From assembly GCA_026988245.1 (NCBI GenBank), contig JALSLR010000095.1:1-35634 (forward strand): a stretch of 35,634 bases of DNA, written 5' to 3'. Source of the stretch: Sulfurimonas sp. GTDB lineage: Bacteria > Campylobacterota > Campylobacteria > Campylobacterales > Sulfurimonadaceae. The translations under genes were made by a program, and so were the position numbers. Below, one piece after another: positions 16,906-24,737 of the stretch (position 1 is the stretch's first letter; every line of letters starts with the position of its first letter). The notes beneath the pieces are model-generated. The model did not search any database. It worked only from the letters and a program-made list of their open reading frames with translations, and was not told where the DNA came from.

Positions 16906-19047
16906 TTATAAATAATTTACTAGACTTAATTTTGATACCTTTCCAACTGTTGAAAGCATTGATTCATAATTAATAGTTAATTGACTTAAATTTAAAGATG
17001 CTTCCGCTAAATCAGTATCGATAACACTAGAGCGAAGTGTCATAGTCCCTATTTCTAAGATTGATGTTCTCTCTATTGATGATGTAAGGGATGTTGATTG
17101 AGCTCCAGATTGAGCATGTGCACGAAGGACATGATCACTTAAATCATCCATCATAGCTATGGCATTTTCTATCCCTATATTTCTCATATTGACACTTGTG
17201 GAGTCTGGATACAAGGTGTAATTTTCAACAGAAGTTATCATTTGATCGATTACATCAAAAAAATCCGTTTTTGGATCTCTAACAGTTATCCCATTATTTA
17301 CGTTAAAGGTTATTCCCGATGCAGGCTGAGAGAAATCACCACTATTTGTGTCATAAAGAGAAAATTTTGCTGGTGTATTTGAATTTTGCTTATCTTGAAA
17401 TTGAATTTTACCATCATGACTCAAATTTACTTCACCTGCAGCATTAGCTGCTAAGATAGCAGCATCATAATCAGTATCAGCTCCAGGCACAGCAGCAGGA
17501 TAATTACTCGTTATTGCCATATTCATAACATCCATAATATGTTGGTACTTTATTTCATCCCCATCTATTACAGTTCTTGGATTGTCCATATTGTAAATAT
17601 TATATGTATTACCAGTATTATTATCAGTAAACGTAGAACCACCAGCAGCAAAGTTTATATCTACATCTAGTGGTGTACCAGTAGATGTTAAACCCTCAAG
17701 TTTAAAAGCTGTACCATTCATAGCTGTACTGGAAACATCGACTAACAATGTAGAATTTGTTGCAAACTTATTTCTATCTTCAACAGCTATCATCTCTGTA
17801 ATACCAACTATTCTTGATCGTTTAATGATCTGAGATACATTTGAAGAGACTAGGGATCCCTCTGATGTAAATTCTGTTCTATCATACTGGAGTCCATCAA
17901 TATTAACAACACCTGAACTAAGTGAAGAATCTAAATTTGACACAACAAACTCTTTCACATGTAAATTAGGATTACCAGCAACAGAAGTAGCTGTAGCAAT
18001 CTTTGAAAAATCTTTTTCACCAACATCTAAGTTGTCAATCTGTCCAAGCGTAGCACCATATAAAGGATCATTAATATTAGCATCATCCCTACCACCATTG
18101 TCTGTTTGATCAAAATCAACAGCTCCAACCATATTAAACTCTATCCTACTAGAACCTTTTATCTTGTCTTGAATAACAAACTCCCCATAATCATTCAAGC
18201 TAACATCAACTGTATTTGTTCCATATGCTTTTTCAATCTCATCGAGTAAAGCGGTGATGGGCTGATCATCACTCATTACTATTTGTTGATTAAAAGATGT
18301 TCCGTCACTTTTTGTACCGCGAACATAAAAATTATGTTGTAGCAAACCTGCTGTTGATGGACCAGTATCACCCATAAGCTGACGAATAGTGCTATTTTCA
18401 GTAAGAATACCTACTTCACCCTCTTCAGAACCAACTGGATAATCATAAACTAAATTGTTATTTACAACATTGGAGGTGACTCGTCTACGCACAAGGTCTT
18501 TCTCACCTAAGAATAATTCATCACCTGTTATATTATACTGTTGAACTGTTTTTGCGCCTGTAAAAGAATTTAATGCTACATTATTTCCATTATAAGTTCC
18601 ATCAGGTGAAATAGGTTTTATATCTGTCGCTGAACCAGAAAAAAGATATTGACCATTTATTGATGAATTCGCAAGGTTATAAAAATGTTGTTCAACTGTT
18701 CTGAGTTCAGCAGCTATAGCATCAAGGGATAAATCACTATTTGACGCATTGGCAGCTTTTACTAAAAGAACTCGCATCCTATTCATAGTTGAATCAAACT
18801 CATTTAGAATAACATCTGTTTGATTTGAAAGTTTATATCCATTCTCTGTACTTTTTTTAACCTGTCCTAAACCCACAAGTTCATTATCTAATCTCATGGT
18901 TTCTGAAAAAGCAACAACATCGTCTTTAGCGTATTGTATTTGAAGTCCAGATGCTATTTGTTTATTTACGTCAAAAAGTTGTGACTGAACACTATCGTTT
19001 CTATTTGAATATAAGTTATTATAATACATACTTGATGTAACACGCAT
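16906..19047 (-). CDS. flgL: Flagellar hook-filament junction protein FlgL (HAP3)
   Basis: Junction protein between hook and filament, exported by the flagellar type III system. At 713 residues it is over twice the E. coli length (317) and similar to the long Campylobacter form. The flagellin-like N-terminal helices (about 1-150, MRVTSSMYYNNLYSNRNDSV and NGYKLSNQTDVILNEFDSTM) and C-terminal helices (about 615-713, ending TVGKVSKLSLVNYL) are conserved. Between them is a long, Asp/Asn/Gly/Thr-rich, beta-looking region (about 160-600), presumably surface exposed. The ATG at 19047 has the strong GGAGGTG ribosome site. A sigma-54 promoter lies 47 bp upstream. ftsK follows 49 bp downstream. Confidence 0.9.
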   Translation of the reverse strand: MRVTSSMYYNNLYSNRNDSVQSQLFDVNKQIASGLQIQYAKDDVVAFSETMRLDNELVGLGQVKKSTENGYKLSNQTDVILNEFDSTMNRMRVLLVKAANASNSDLSLDAIAAELRTVEQHFYNLANSSINGQYLFSGSATDIKPISPDGTYNGNNVALNSFTGAKTVQQYNITGDELFLGEKDLVRRRVTSNVVNNNLVYDYPVGSEEGEVGILTENSTIRQLMGDTGPSTAGLLQHNFYVRGTKSDGTSFNQQIVMSDDQPITALLDEIEKAYGTNTVDVSLNDYGEFVIQDKIKGSSRIEFNMVGAVDFDQTDNGGRDDANINDPLYGATLGQIDNLDVGEKDFSKIATATSVAGNPNLHVKEFVVSNLDSSLSSGVVNIDGLQYDRTEFTSEGSLVSSNVSQIIKRSRIVGITEMIAVEDRNKFATNSTLLVDVSSTAMNGTAFKLEGLTSTGTPLDVDINFAAGGSTFTDNNTGNTYNIYNMDNPRTVIDGDEIKYQHIMDVMNMAITSNYPAAVPGADTDYDAAILAANAAGEVNLSHDGKIQFQDKQNSNTPAKFSLYDTNSGDFSQPASGITFNVNNGITVRDPKTDFFDVIDQMITSVENYTLYPDSTSVNMRNIGIENAIAMMDDLSDHVLRAHAQSGAQSTSLTSSIERTSILEIGTMTLRSSVIDTDLAEASLNLSQLTINYESMLSTVGKVSKLSLVNYL

Positions 19048-19093
19048 AACACACCTCCATCTGTTCTTTTAGTCTATTTTATTATTAGTAAAT

Positions 19094-19109
19094 AGCAATT
19101 ATAGTTCCA
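19094..19109 (-). promoter_or_regulatory. Sigma-54 (RpoN) promoter of flgL
   Basis: On the minus strand TGGAACTATAATTGCT matches the -24/-12 consensus TGGCAC-N5-TTGC(A/T) with one mismatch and the exact GG-N10-GC spacing. The predicted start of transcription is about 12 bp downstream, giving a leader of about 35 nt. Hook and junction genes of Campylobacterota are known RpoN targets. Confidence 0.82.
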
Positions 19110-19149
19110 CAATCAGTAATCTGTTATTTTCTTTTAAGTAAGTATGCAC

Positions 19150-19155
19150 TATCAT
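19150..19155 (+). promoter_or_regulatory. Putative -10 element of the tRNA-Leu gene
   Basis: TATCAT preceded by TGCAC, 11 bp before the tRNA 5' end. It lies in the 119-bp region shared with the divergent flgL sigma-54 promoter. Confidence 0.35.
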
Positions 19156-19166
19156 TTCATCGTTAA

Positions 19167-19250
19167 GCCAGAGTGGTGGAACGGTATACACGGCGGATTC
19201 AAAATCCGCTGCCTTCGGGCTTAGGGGTTCAAATCCCCTCTCTGGTACCA
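19167..19250 (+). tRNA. tRNA-Leu (anticodon CAA)
   Basis: 84 nt with encoded CCA. The acceptor stem is GCCAGAG/CTCTGGT. The anticodon stem is GCGGA/TCCGC with loop TTCAAAA, giving anticodon CAA (reads UUG). A long variable arm around TGCCTTCGGGCTT marks a class II tRNA of the leucine type. The T arm is GGGG-TTCAAAT-CCCC. No terminator follows, so transcription may continue into flgA 44 bp downstream. Confidence 0.95.
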
Positions 19251-19294
19251 TATTATATATATTAAGTATACAAATACTTATGAAGTGATGAGCA

Positions 19295-20164
19295 ATGTTG
19301 TTTAAAATATTATTATTTCTACTAACAATTTCTCCATTATTTTCGCAAATTGTCCTCTCAGAAATATATGAAATAAATTCATCAAAAATTTATCTTAATG
19401 ATATTATTTCCAATAGCTCTATAGAAAAATTACTCTACACCATTGACCCTAACAAGCATTCCAAAAGAGTTAAAAGTGCTGATCTAAAAAAAATCTTGCA
19501 GGAACTTGGATTTAAACATATTAGTAGCTCTTCTCGTTATATAAAATTTCAGATTAAAAGTCCCATAGATACAAGAGTTATTAAAACTTTTTTAAAGCAA
19601 CACTATCTGTCTAAGTATAAAACACTATCCATACAAAACATTCATGTTTACACGCATAGCTTCATTAAAAAATTACCAAAAAATTATAAAATTGAGATTA
19701 GAAGAAAAAGCCATCTATCACATATTGGAATGATTGACATTAAAGATGAACATAATAAAAAATTATTTTTTAACTATACTATACAAGCAAGTGTAAAAGT
19801 ACTCCAAACAACAAAAAAGATAAAGCGTAACGAGAAACTATCCTTTATCAATACACGATACAAAACAATTACATTTGATAAATTTAGAGCTATTCCCATC
19901 ATGGTTCTAATAAACAACACTTTGCAAGCAAAACATCAAATAAAAAACTTTAAGACTATTACTGTTAATGATGTGGAAACTCTTGATTTTGTCCATAAAA
20001 ACTCTCAGGTAAGCGTTAGCTTAAATAATAATGGCATATATATCACTTTCACTGCAAAAGCATTGCAAAATGGAAAACTAGGCGATATAATTACAATTCA
20101 AAAACAAGACCTAACAAGACTTAAGGCCAAAGTAGTTGGAAAAAAGAAGGTAGAACTTAGATGA
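19295..20164 (+). CDS. flgA: Flagellar P-ring assembly chaperone FlgA
   Basis: Periplasmic chaperone for FlgI, the P-ring subunit of the flagellar basal body. The 289 residues have an N-terminal Sec signal peptide (MLFKILLFLLTISPLFS) and a poorly conserved, basic middle. A SAF-like/ChapFlgA C-terminal domain begins about residue 165 (ASVKVLQTTKKIKRNEKLSF), ending in the conserved LGDIITIQ and LTRLKAKVVGKKKVEL. The start at 19295 is the first ATG in frame before the signal peptide; the ribosome site is weak. Its stop overlaps the ubiX ATG (ATGA). First protein gene of the plus-strand operon, just after tRNA-Leu. Confidence 0.83.
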   Translation: MLFKILLFLLTISPLFSQIVLSEIYEINSSKIYLNDIISNSSIEKLLYTIDPNKHSKRVKSADLKKILQELGFKHISSSSRYIKFQIKSPIDTRVIKTFLKQHYLSKYKTLSIQNIHVYTHSFIKKLPKNYKIEIRRKSHLSHIGMIDIKDEHNKKLFFNYTIQASVKVLQTTKKIKRNEKLSFINTRYKTITFDKFRAIPIMVLINNTLQAKHQIKNFKTITVNDVETLDFVHKNSQVSVSLNNNGIYITFTAKALQNGKLGDIITIQKQDLTRLKAKVVGKKKVELR

Positions 20165-20688
20165 ATAATCGCAAAATAATTATAGCTGTCAGTGGAGCTA
20201 GTGGTGTTAACTTAGGACTAAAGGCTTTAAAACTATTACCAAGCGATATAGATAAACACTTCATCAACACTCAACACTCTCAAATAGTTTTAGACAAAGA
20301 GATGAAATCAACCTTCCATAATAACGATGACATATCTGCGAGTATAGCTTCAGGTTCATTTGGAAGTGATGCTATGCTCATTGCACCATGCAGTATGAAT
20401 ACATTAGCAAAAATAGCTTGTGGCATTTCTGATAACCTGATTACAAGATGTGCAAGTGTTATGATAAAGGAACAAAAAAAACTTATTTTAGCTCCAAGAG
20501 AGATGCCGTTTTCTGCTATAGCGCTAGAAAACATGCAACGCCTTGCTACATTAGGAGTCATTATAGCTCCGCCTGTTATGGCTTACTATTCAGAACAACA
20601 AACTCTTGAGGAAATGGAAGACTTTATCATAGGTAAATGGTTTGATTTACTTGGGATAGAAAATAATTTATATAAAAGATGGGAATAA
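20161..20688 (+). CDS. ubiX: Flavin prenyltransferase UbiX
   Basis: Makes prenylated FMN, the cofactor of UbiD-type decarboxylases; in this group probably serves quinone synthesis. The 175 residues carry the FMN-binding start IIIAVSGASGVNLGLKAL and the core CSMNTLAKIACGISDNLITR. The conserved LILAPREMPFSAIALENM and the C-terminal IIAPPVMAYY are also present. This is slightly shorter than the usual 185-200. It overlaps flgA by 4 bp and is followed 3 bp later by coaD, so co-transcribed. No UbiD partner is in the window. Confidence 0.92.
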   Translation: MNNRKIIIAVSGASGVNLGLKALKLLPSDIDKHFINTQHSQIVLDKEMKSTFHNNDDISASIASGSFGSDAMLIAPCSMNTLAKIACGISDNLITRCASVMIKEQKKLILAPREMPFSAIALENMQRLATLGVIIAPPVMAYYSEQQTLEEMEDFIIGKWFDLLGIENNLYKRWE

Positions 20689-20691
20689 ACT

Positions 20692-21183
20692 TTGAAAAAA
20701 ATTGCACTTTATCCAGGAACATTTGACCCTATAACTAATGGTCATTATGACATTATTAAAAGAGCTTTAAATCTTTTTGATGAAGTGATAGTAGCCGTTG
20801 CTGTGTCACATGACAAAAAACCTATGTTTACTCTTAATGAAAGAATTCAAATGAGTCAAGAGGCTGTAAAAAATCTGCCTAATGTACAAGTAGTAGGCTT
20901 CGATAACCTGACTGTAGAATTAGCAAAAGAACATAACGCAACTGTCCTCATTAGAGGTCTTAGAGCTGTAAGTGACTTTGAGTATGAACTACAAATTGGT
21001 TATCTTAACAACTCTTTAGACGATTCTATTGAAACTGTTTATTTAATGCCAACACTTCAAAATGCATTTATTAGCTCTTCTATTGTAAGGGGTCTTCTTA
21101 AATTTAATGCCAAAACAGAACATCTATTACCAAAAGAAGTTCAGGAAATAATAGGAAGTATGGATTCATGTACATTGCAATAG
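20692..21183 (+). CDS. coaD: Phosphopantetheine adenylyltransferase
   Basis: Penultimate enzyme of coenzyme A synthesis: 4'-phosphopantetheine + ATP to dephospho-CoA. The 163 residues have the nucleotidyltransferase motif YPGTFDPITNGH (8-19), VLIRGLRAVSDFEYE and the C-terminal ISSSIVRGL. The start codon is TTG at 20692, with GGGA about 8 nt upstream; the product then begins with the family-typical MKKIALYPG. The 3' end overlaps tmk by 16 bp. Confidence 0.96.
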   Translation: MKKIALYPGTFDPITNGHYDIIKRALNLFDEVIVAVAVSHDKKPMFTLNERIQMSQEAVKNLPNVQVVGFDNLTVELAKEHNATVLIRGLRAVSDFEYELQIGYLNNSLDDSIETVYLMPTLQNAFISSSIVRGLLKFNAKTEHLLPKEVQEIIGSMDSCTLQ

Positions 21184-21743
21184 AAGGTATAGATACAGCA
21201 GGTAAAAGCACACAAATAGCACTATTAGCAGAAAAATTTCCTCAAGCTATCATTACAAAAGAACCAGGAGCGACAGAGATAGGGGAGAAGATAAGAGATT
21301 TAGTTTTAAGTGGTAAAACTAAAAGTAAAAAAGCAGAATTTCTTCTTTTTTTAGCAGATAGAGCTGAACATGTTCATGAGGTTATAGAACCCAACCTAAA
21401 AAAGATGATTATCTCCGACAGAAGTGCTGTTAGTGGGGTAGCCTATGCTTTAAACCAAGGTAATATTAACAAAAAAGACCTTGTATCTCTCAATCATTTT
21501 GCAACCTCTTCTATAATGCCAAAGAAAGTATTTTTACTTAAGCTAACAAAAAAGGAACTCAGATATAGACTATCTCAAAAAGAATTAGACGGGATAGAAC
21601 TTCGTGGCAGTGAATACCTTTTAGCTATTCAAGATGCAATGATAGAATCATGTAAATTATTGGATATTGAACTTATTGAGATAGATGCTACTGATTCCAT
21701 ACAAGAAATATCAAATAAAATCACAGAACAACTCTTAATATAA
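21168..21743 (+). CDS. tmk: Thymidylate kinase
   Basis: Phosphorylates dTMP to dTDP for DNA synthesis. The 191 residues show the P-loop EGIDTAGKST (6-15), the TKEPG segment that contacts dTMP, and the lid region with RYRLSQKELDGIELRG. The canonical DRY is DRS (ISDRSAVSGVAYA), which I believe is common in Campylobacterota. The start ATG lies inside the last codons of coaD in another frame (16-bp overlap), with AGGAAG upstream within coaD. Confidence 0.92.
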   Translation: MYIAIEGIDTAGKSTQIALLAEKFPQAIITKEPGATEIGEKIRDLVLSGKTKSKKAEFLLFLADRAEHVHEVIEPNLKKMIISDRSAVSGVAYALNQGNINKKDLVSLNHFATSSIMPKKVFLLKLTKKELRYRLSQKELDGIELRGSEYLLAIQDAMIESCKLLDIELIEIDATDSIQEISNKITEQLLI

Positions 21744-21788
21744 AGTAAAAAATGTTATCCTTACATATATAATTTTCGAGGAAACTAA

Positions 21789-23000
21789 ATGATAAAATCT
21801 TTAAGAGGTATGAATGATATTTTGAGTGATGATTATGAAAGGTTTACATACTTTATCCAAACTGCTTCAAATGTTGCAACAAGGTATGGTTTCCATTTCA
21901 TACAAACTCCTCTTTTAGAAGAAACTGCCCTTTTTAAAAGAAGTGTTGGTGATTCTAGTGATATAGTCTCCAAAGAGATGTACCAATTTACCGATAAAGG
22001 TGAAAATGATGTGTGTCTTCGTCCAGAAGGAACAGCGGGTGTTGTTCGTGCTTTTATACAAAAAAAGCTAGATAAAGCAGGTGGAATACATAGATTTTTT
22101 TATCACGGAGCAATGTTTCGTTATGAAAGACCACAAAAGGGTCGTTTAAGACAATTTCATCAGTTTGGAGTTGAAAGTTTTGGGGTTGAAAGTGTCTATG
22201 AAGATGCTTCCATGATTATGATGGTTCATGATATTCTTGTTGCCTGTGGTATTGGCTACAAGCTTCAGCTCAACTCTTTAGGTTGTAAAACATGTATGCC
22301 TCCGTACAGACAGGAACTCATTCATTTTGTAAAAAATTTAGGAGATAAAGTCTGCAAGGACTGTCTTCGTAGATTGGAAACTAACCCTATTCGTGTGCTT
22401 GACTGTAAGAATACAACTTGTCAACAATTTTATACGAATGCACCAAAATTAATTAATAACTTATGCGATGACTGTGAGGATGATTTTGCAAAGCTAAAAT
22501 CTATCCTTGAAGATAACAATATCGAGTATGAAATAGATACAAATCTAGTACGGGGACTTGACTACTACTCCAAAACTGCTTTTGAGTTTATAAGTGATAA
22601 AATTGGCAGCCAAAGTGCTATTGCTGGTGGTGGAAGATATGACAAGTTGGTAGAATTTTTAGATGGAAAAGCAACACCTGCTGTTGGTTTTGCAATGGGG
22701 ATAGAAAGACTATTAGAACTCATTAAAATGCCTCATAATACGCACAATGGTTACTATATAGGAGCGATGGATGAAGAAGCGATTCCTTTAGTAGTTAAAC
22801 TTTCTCAAGGAAAGCGTAAAACTAAAAAGGTTACTATAGATTATAAGGCAAGAAACCTTCAAAAGCATCTCAAAGCTGCGGATAAAGTTAATGCAAGATT
22901 TTGTGTAGTTATAGGTTCGAATGAATTAAAAAATTCCACACTCTGGATTAAAGATTTAAAAAATAAAACAGAAGACACTATTAAAGTTAAGGATTTCTAG
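21789..23000 (+). CDS. hisS: Histidine-tRNA ligase
   Basis: Class II aminoacyl-tRNA synthetase charging tRNA-His. The 403 residues contain LRGMNDIL at the N-terminus and motif 2 as MFRYERPQKGRLRQFHQFGV. The His-specific LVRGLDYYSKTAFEF and AGGGRYDKLV are present, with motif 3 around AVGFAMGIERL, then a short anticodon-binding domain. Several Cys pairs (CKTC, CKDC, CDDC) at about 163-240 are in the insertion domain and could bind zinc. The ATG has GAGGAA 6 nt upstream. The stop codon is followed at once by the ATG of the next gene. Confidence 0.96.
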   Translation: MIKSLRGMNDILSDDYERFTYFIQTASNVATRYGFHFIQTPLLEETALFKRSVGDSSDIVSKEMYQFTDKGENDVCLRPEGTAGVVRAFIQKKLDKAGGIHRFFYHGAMFRYERPQKGRLRQFHQFGVESFGVESVYEDASMIMMVHDILVACGIGYKLQLNSLGCKTCMPPYRQELIHFVKNLGDKVCKDCLRRLETNPIRVLDCKNTTCQQFYTNAPKLINNLCDDCEDDFAKLKSILEDNNIEYEIDTNLVRGLDYYSKTAFEFISDKIGSQSAIAGGGRYDKLVEFLDGKATPAVGFAMGIERLLELIKMPHNTHNGYYIGAMDEEAIPLVVKLSQGKRKTKKVTIDYKARNLQKHLKAADKVNARFCVVIGSNELKNSTLWIKDLKNKTEDTIKVKDF

Positions 23001-24731
23001 ATGGAAGCAATACACTTTTTTTGGGCTATATTTGTAGATTTTATAGAATTCTTTATTTTAGCAGGATTAGTTGCCATAGCAATACTTTTTATATATGACA
23101 AGTACGTGCAACGTCGTCATGCACTTTTGATAAACTATCCAGTTATAGGAAGGTTTCGTTATCTATTTGAGGCTCTTCGAGAACCACTGCGTCAGTACTT
23201 TGCAGAAGAAACATTTTACGAATCAAAAGATAAGGTTGACTGGGTTTATACAGCAGCAAAAGACAAGCCTAACTATCAATCCTTCTCAGTCGCCCAGCCT
23301 TTTAGTGGCTCAAGATTCATCATTAAACACGCTTCAAATGTTTTAAATGAAGATGAAGTAGATGAAGATACTCGAGTCATCTTTGGTGAGGACAGAGAGA
23401 TTCCCTTTATAGCTAAGACTCCTATAATTCGCTCTGCAATGAGTGATGGAGCTCTTTCTCCTGAAGCTGTTCGTGCATTTTCTATAGCTGGAGCACAGTC
23501 TGGGCTTACTATCAATACAGGAGAGGGTTCTCTTACTTCAAATCACCTTTTTACTCATAAACCTGACTTAAATAATTGCGATTATCTAGAGATAATTCAG
23601 AGTACACCTTTAGCAGAATTTGCTTTTATGATAGGTGATTTTATATTTAATAGAGCTCGAGCATTGAACTGGTACAGAAGCATCTTGCTAGGCTCAAACA
23701 AAACGAAAAATACGTTTATTTATGATACAGCTTCACACGTATTATTTCGTATTAACTGGAAAGCACCACTTGAAGCATTCCCAAAAGATGTTCCCAGTGA
23801 TATTCCAAATACTATTTTTCAAATGAGTTCTGGACTATATGGTGTTCGAGATGAAAACGGAACATTTGATGAAGTGAGATATCAAAAAGTAATGAAATTT
23901 TGTCGCATGACAGAGATTAAAATAGCGCAAGGGGCAAAACAAACTGGGGGTAAGCTTGCAGGGGCAAAAGTCAGTGCTGATATCGCATATTATCGTGGAG
24001 TAGAAGAAGGGAAGGATATCTTTTCACCAAATCGCTTTCCATTTGCTGACTCTACAACTCACTTACTAGACTTTGTTGAAAGACTACAAAATTTATCTAA
24101 AAAACCTGTTGGCTATAAAATAGTAGTGTCTGATTCAAAGTCTGTTGAAGATATGGTAAGAGAAATTGCTGCACGTCATGTTTCAAAACGTAATATACCA
24201 GACTTTATATCTATAGATAGTGGTGAAGGAGGAAGTGCAACTGCTCCATTAGAACTAATGGAGTCAGTGGGTTTAACTACAAAAAATGCACTTTATGTTG
24301 TAGACACACTCCTAAGAAAGTACAACATAAGAGATAAGGTGAAACTTATTGCAAGTGGGAAGGTATTAACCCCTGATGATGTTATAACTACAATGTGTAT
24401 GGGTGCAGATGCTGTAGGAATCGCTCGTGGATTTATGATGAGTGGTGGTTGTATTCGTTCACGTATGTGCTCTGGGTTTGGCTCTCATGTTTGTCCAGTA
24501 GGAATGGCTACTCAAGATGCTAAAAAAAGAGCATCCTACCTTGTCGTTAAAGAAGGTAAAGAGATAGGAAATTATCATAAAAATCTCATTAAAAGTATGA
24601 AAGTTGTGATGGCGGTTATGGGCATAAAAAGTATTTCGCAACTTAATAAATCTCAGTTAACCTTTAAAAATCAAAATGGCGAAATATACTTCGATATAGA
24701 TAAACATTTTCATCATAAACTGCACGTATAG
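23001..24731 (+). CDS. Membrane-anchored glutamate-synthase FMN-domain protein
   Basis: 576 residues. The body (about 130-520) is the FMN-binding central domain of glutamate synthase large subunits: AMSDGALSPEAVRAFSIAGA, INTGEGS, QGAKQTGGKLAGAKV, ISIDSGEGGSATAP, IASGKVLTPDDV and GADAVGIARGFMMSGGC. It lacks the N-terminal glutamine amidotransferase domain and the C-terminal GXGXG domain. Residues about 8-32 form a membrane helix (FVDFIEFFILAGLVAIAILF). Three cysteines (C484, C490, C498) resemble the 3Fe-4S ligands of GltB, but the second gap is 7 residues instead of 4. Such stand-alone proteins are widespread and poorly characterised; true glutamate synthase activity is doubtful without an ammonia source domain. 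It directly abuts hisS. Confidence 0.8.
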   Translation: MEAIHFFWAIFVDFIEFFILAGLVAIAILFIYDKYVQRRHALLINYPVIGRFRYLFEALREPLRQYFAEETFYESKDKVDWVYTAAKDKPNYQSFSVAQPFSGSRFIIKHASNVLNEDEVDEDTRVIFGEDREIPFIAKTPIIRSAMSDGALSPEAVRAFSIAGAQSGLTINTGEGSLTSNHLFTHKPDLNNCDYLEIIQSTPLAEFAFMIGDFIFNRARALNWYRSILLGSNKTKNTFIYDTASHVLFRINWKAPLEAFPKDVPSDIPNTIFQMSSGLYGVRDENGTFDEVRYQKVMKFCRMTEIKIAQGAKQTGGKLAGAKVSADIAYYRGVEEGKDIFSPNRFPFADSTTHLLDFVERLQNLSKKPVGYKIVVSDSKSVEDMVREIAARHVSKRNIPDFISIDSGEGGSATAPLELMESVGLTTKNALYVVDTLLRKYNIRDKVKLIASGKVLTPDDVITTMCMGADAVGIARGFMMSGGCIRSRMCSGFGSHVCPVGMATQDAKKRASYLVVKEGKEIGNYHKNLIKSMKVVMAVMGIKSISQLNKSQLTFKNQNGEIYFDIDKHFHHKLHV

Positions 24732-24737
24732 GTTAAT

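Noticed and set aside
19264..19279. Small inverted repeat AAGTAT/ATACTT between tRNA-Leu and flgA as a terminator
   Set aside because: Only 6 AT-rich base pairs with no T-run after it; unlikely to stop transcription.
21417..21425. Tmk has DRS where many homologues have DRY
   Set aside because: I recall the Ser form as common in Campylobacterota thymidylate kinases, and the rest of the active site is intact, so it is not treated as a defect.
21768..21773. TATAAT just upstream of hisS as a promoter
   Set aside because: The transcription start it predicts (about 21780) falls inside the GAGGA ribosome site, which would leave hisS without a usable leader. The gene also lies in a tight operon.
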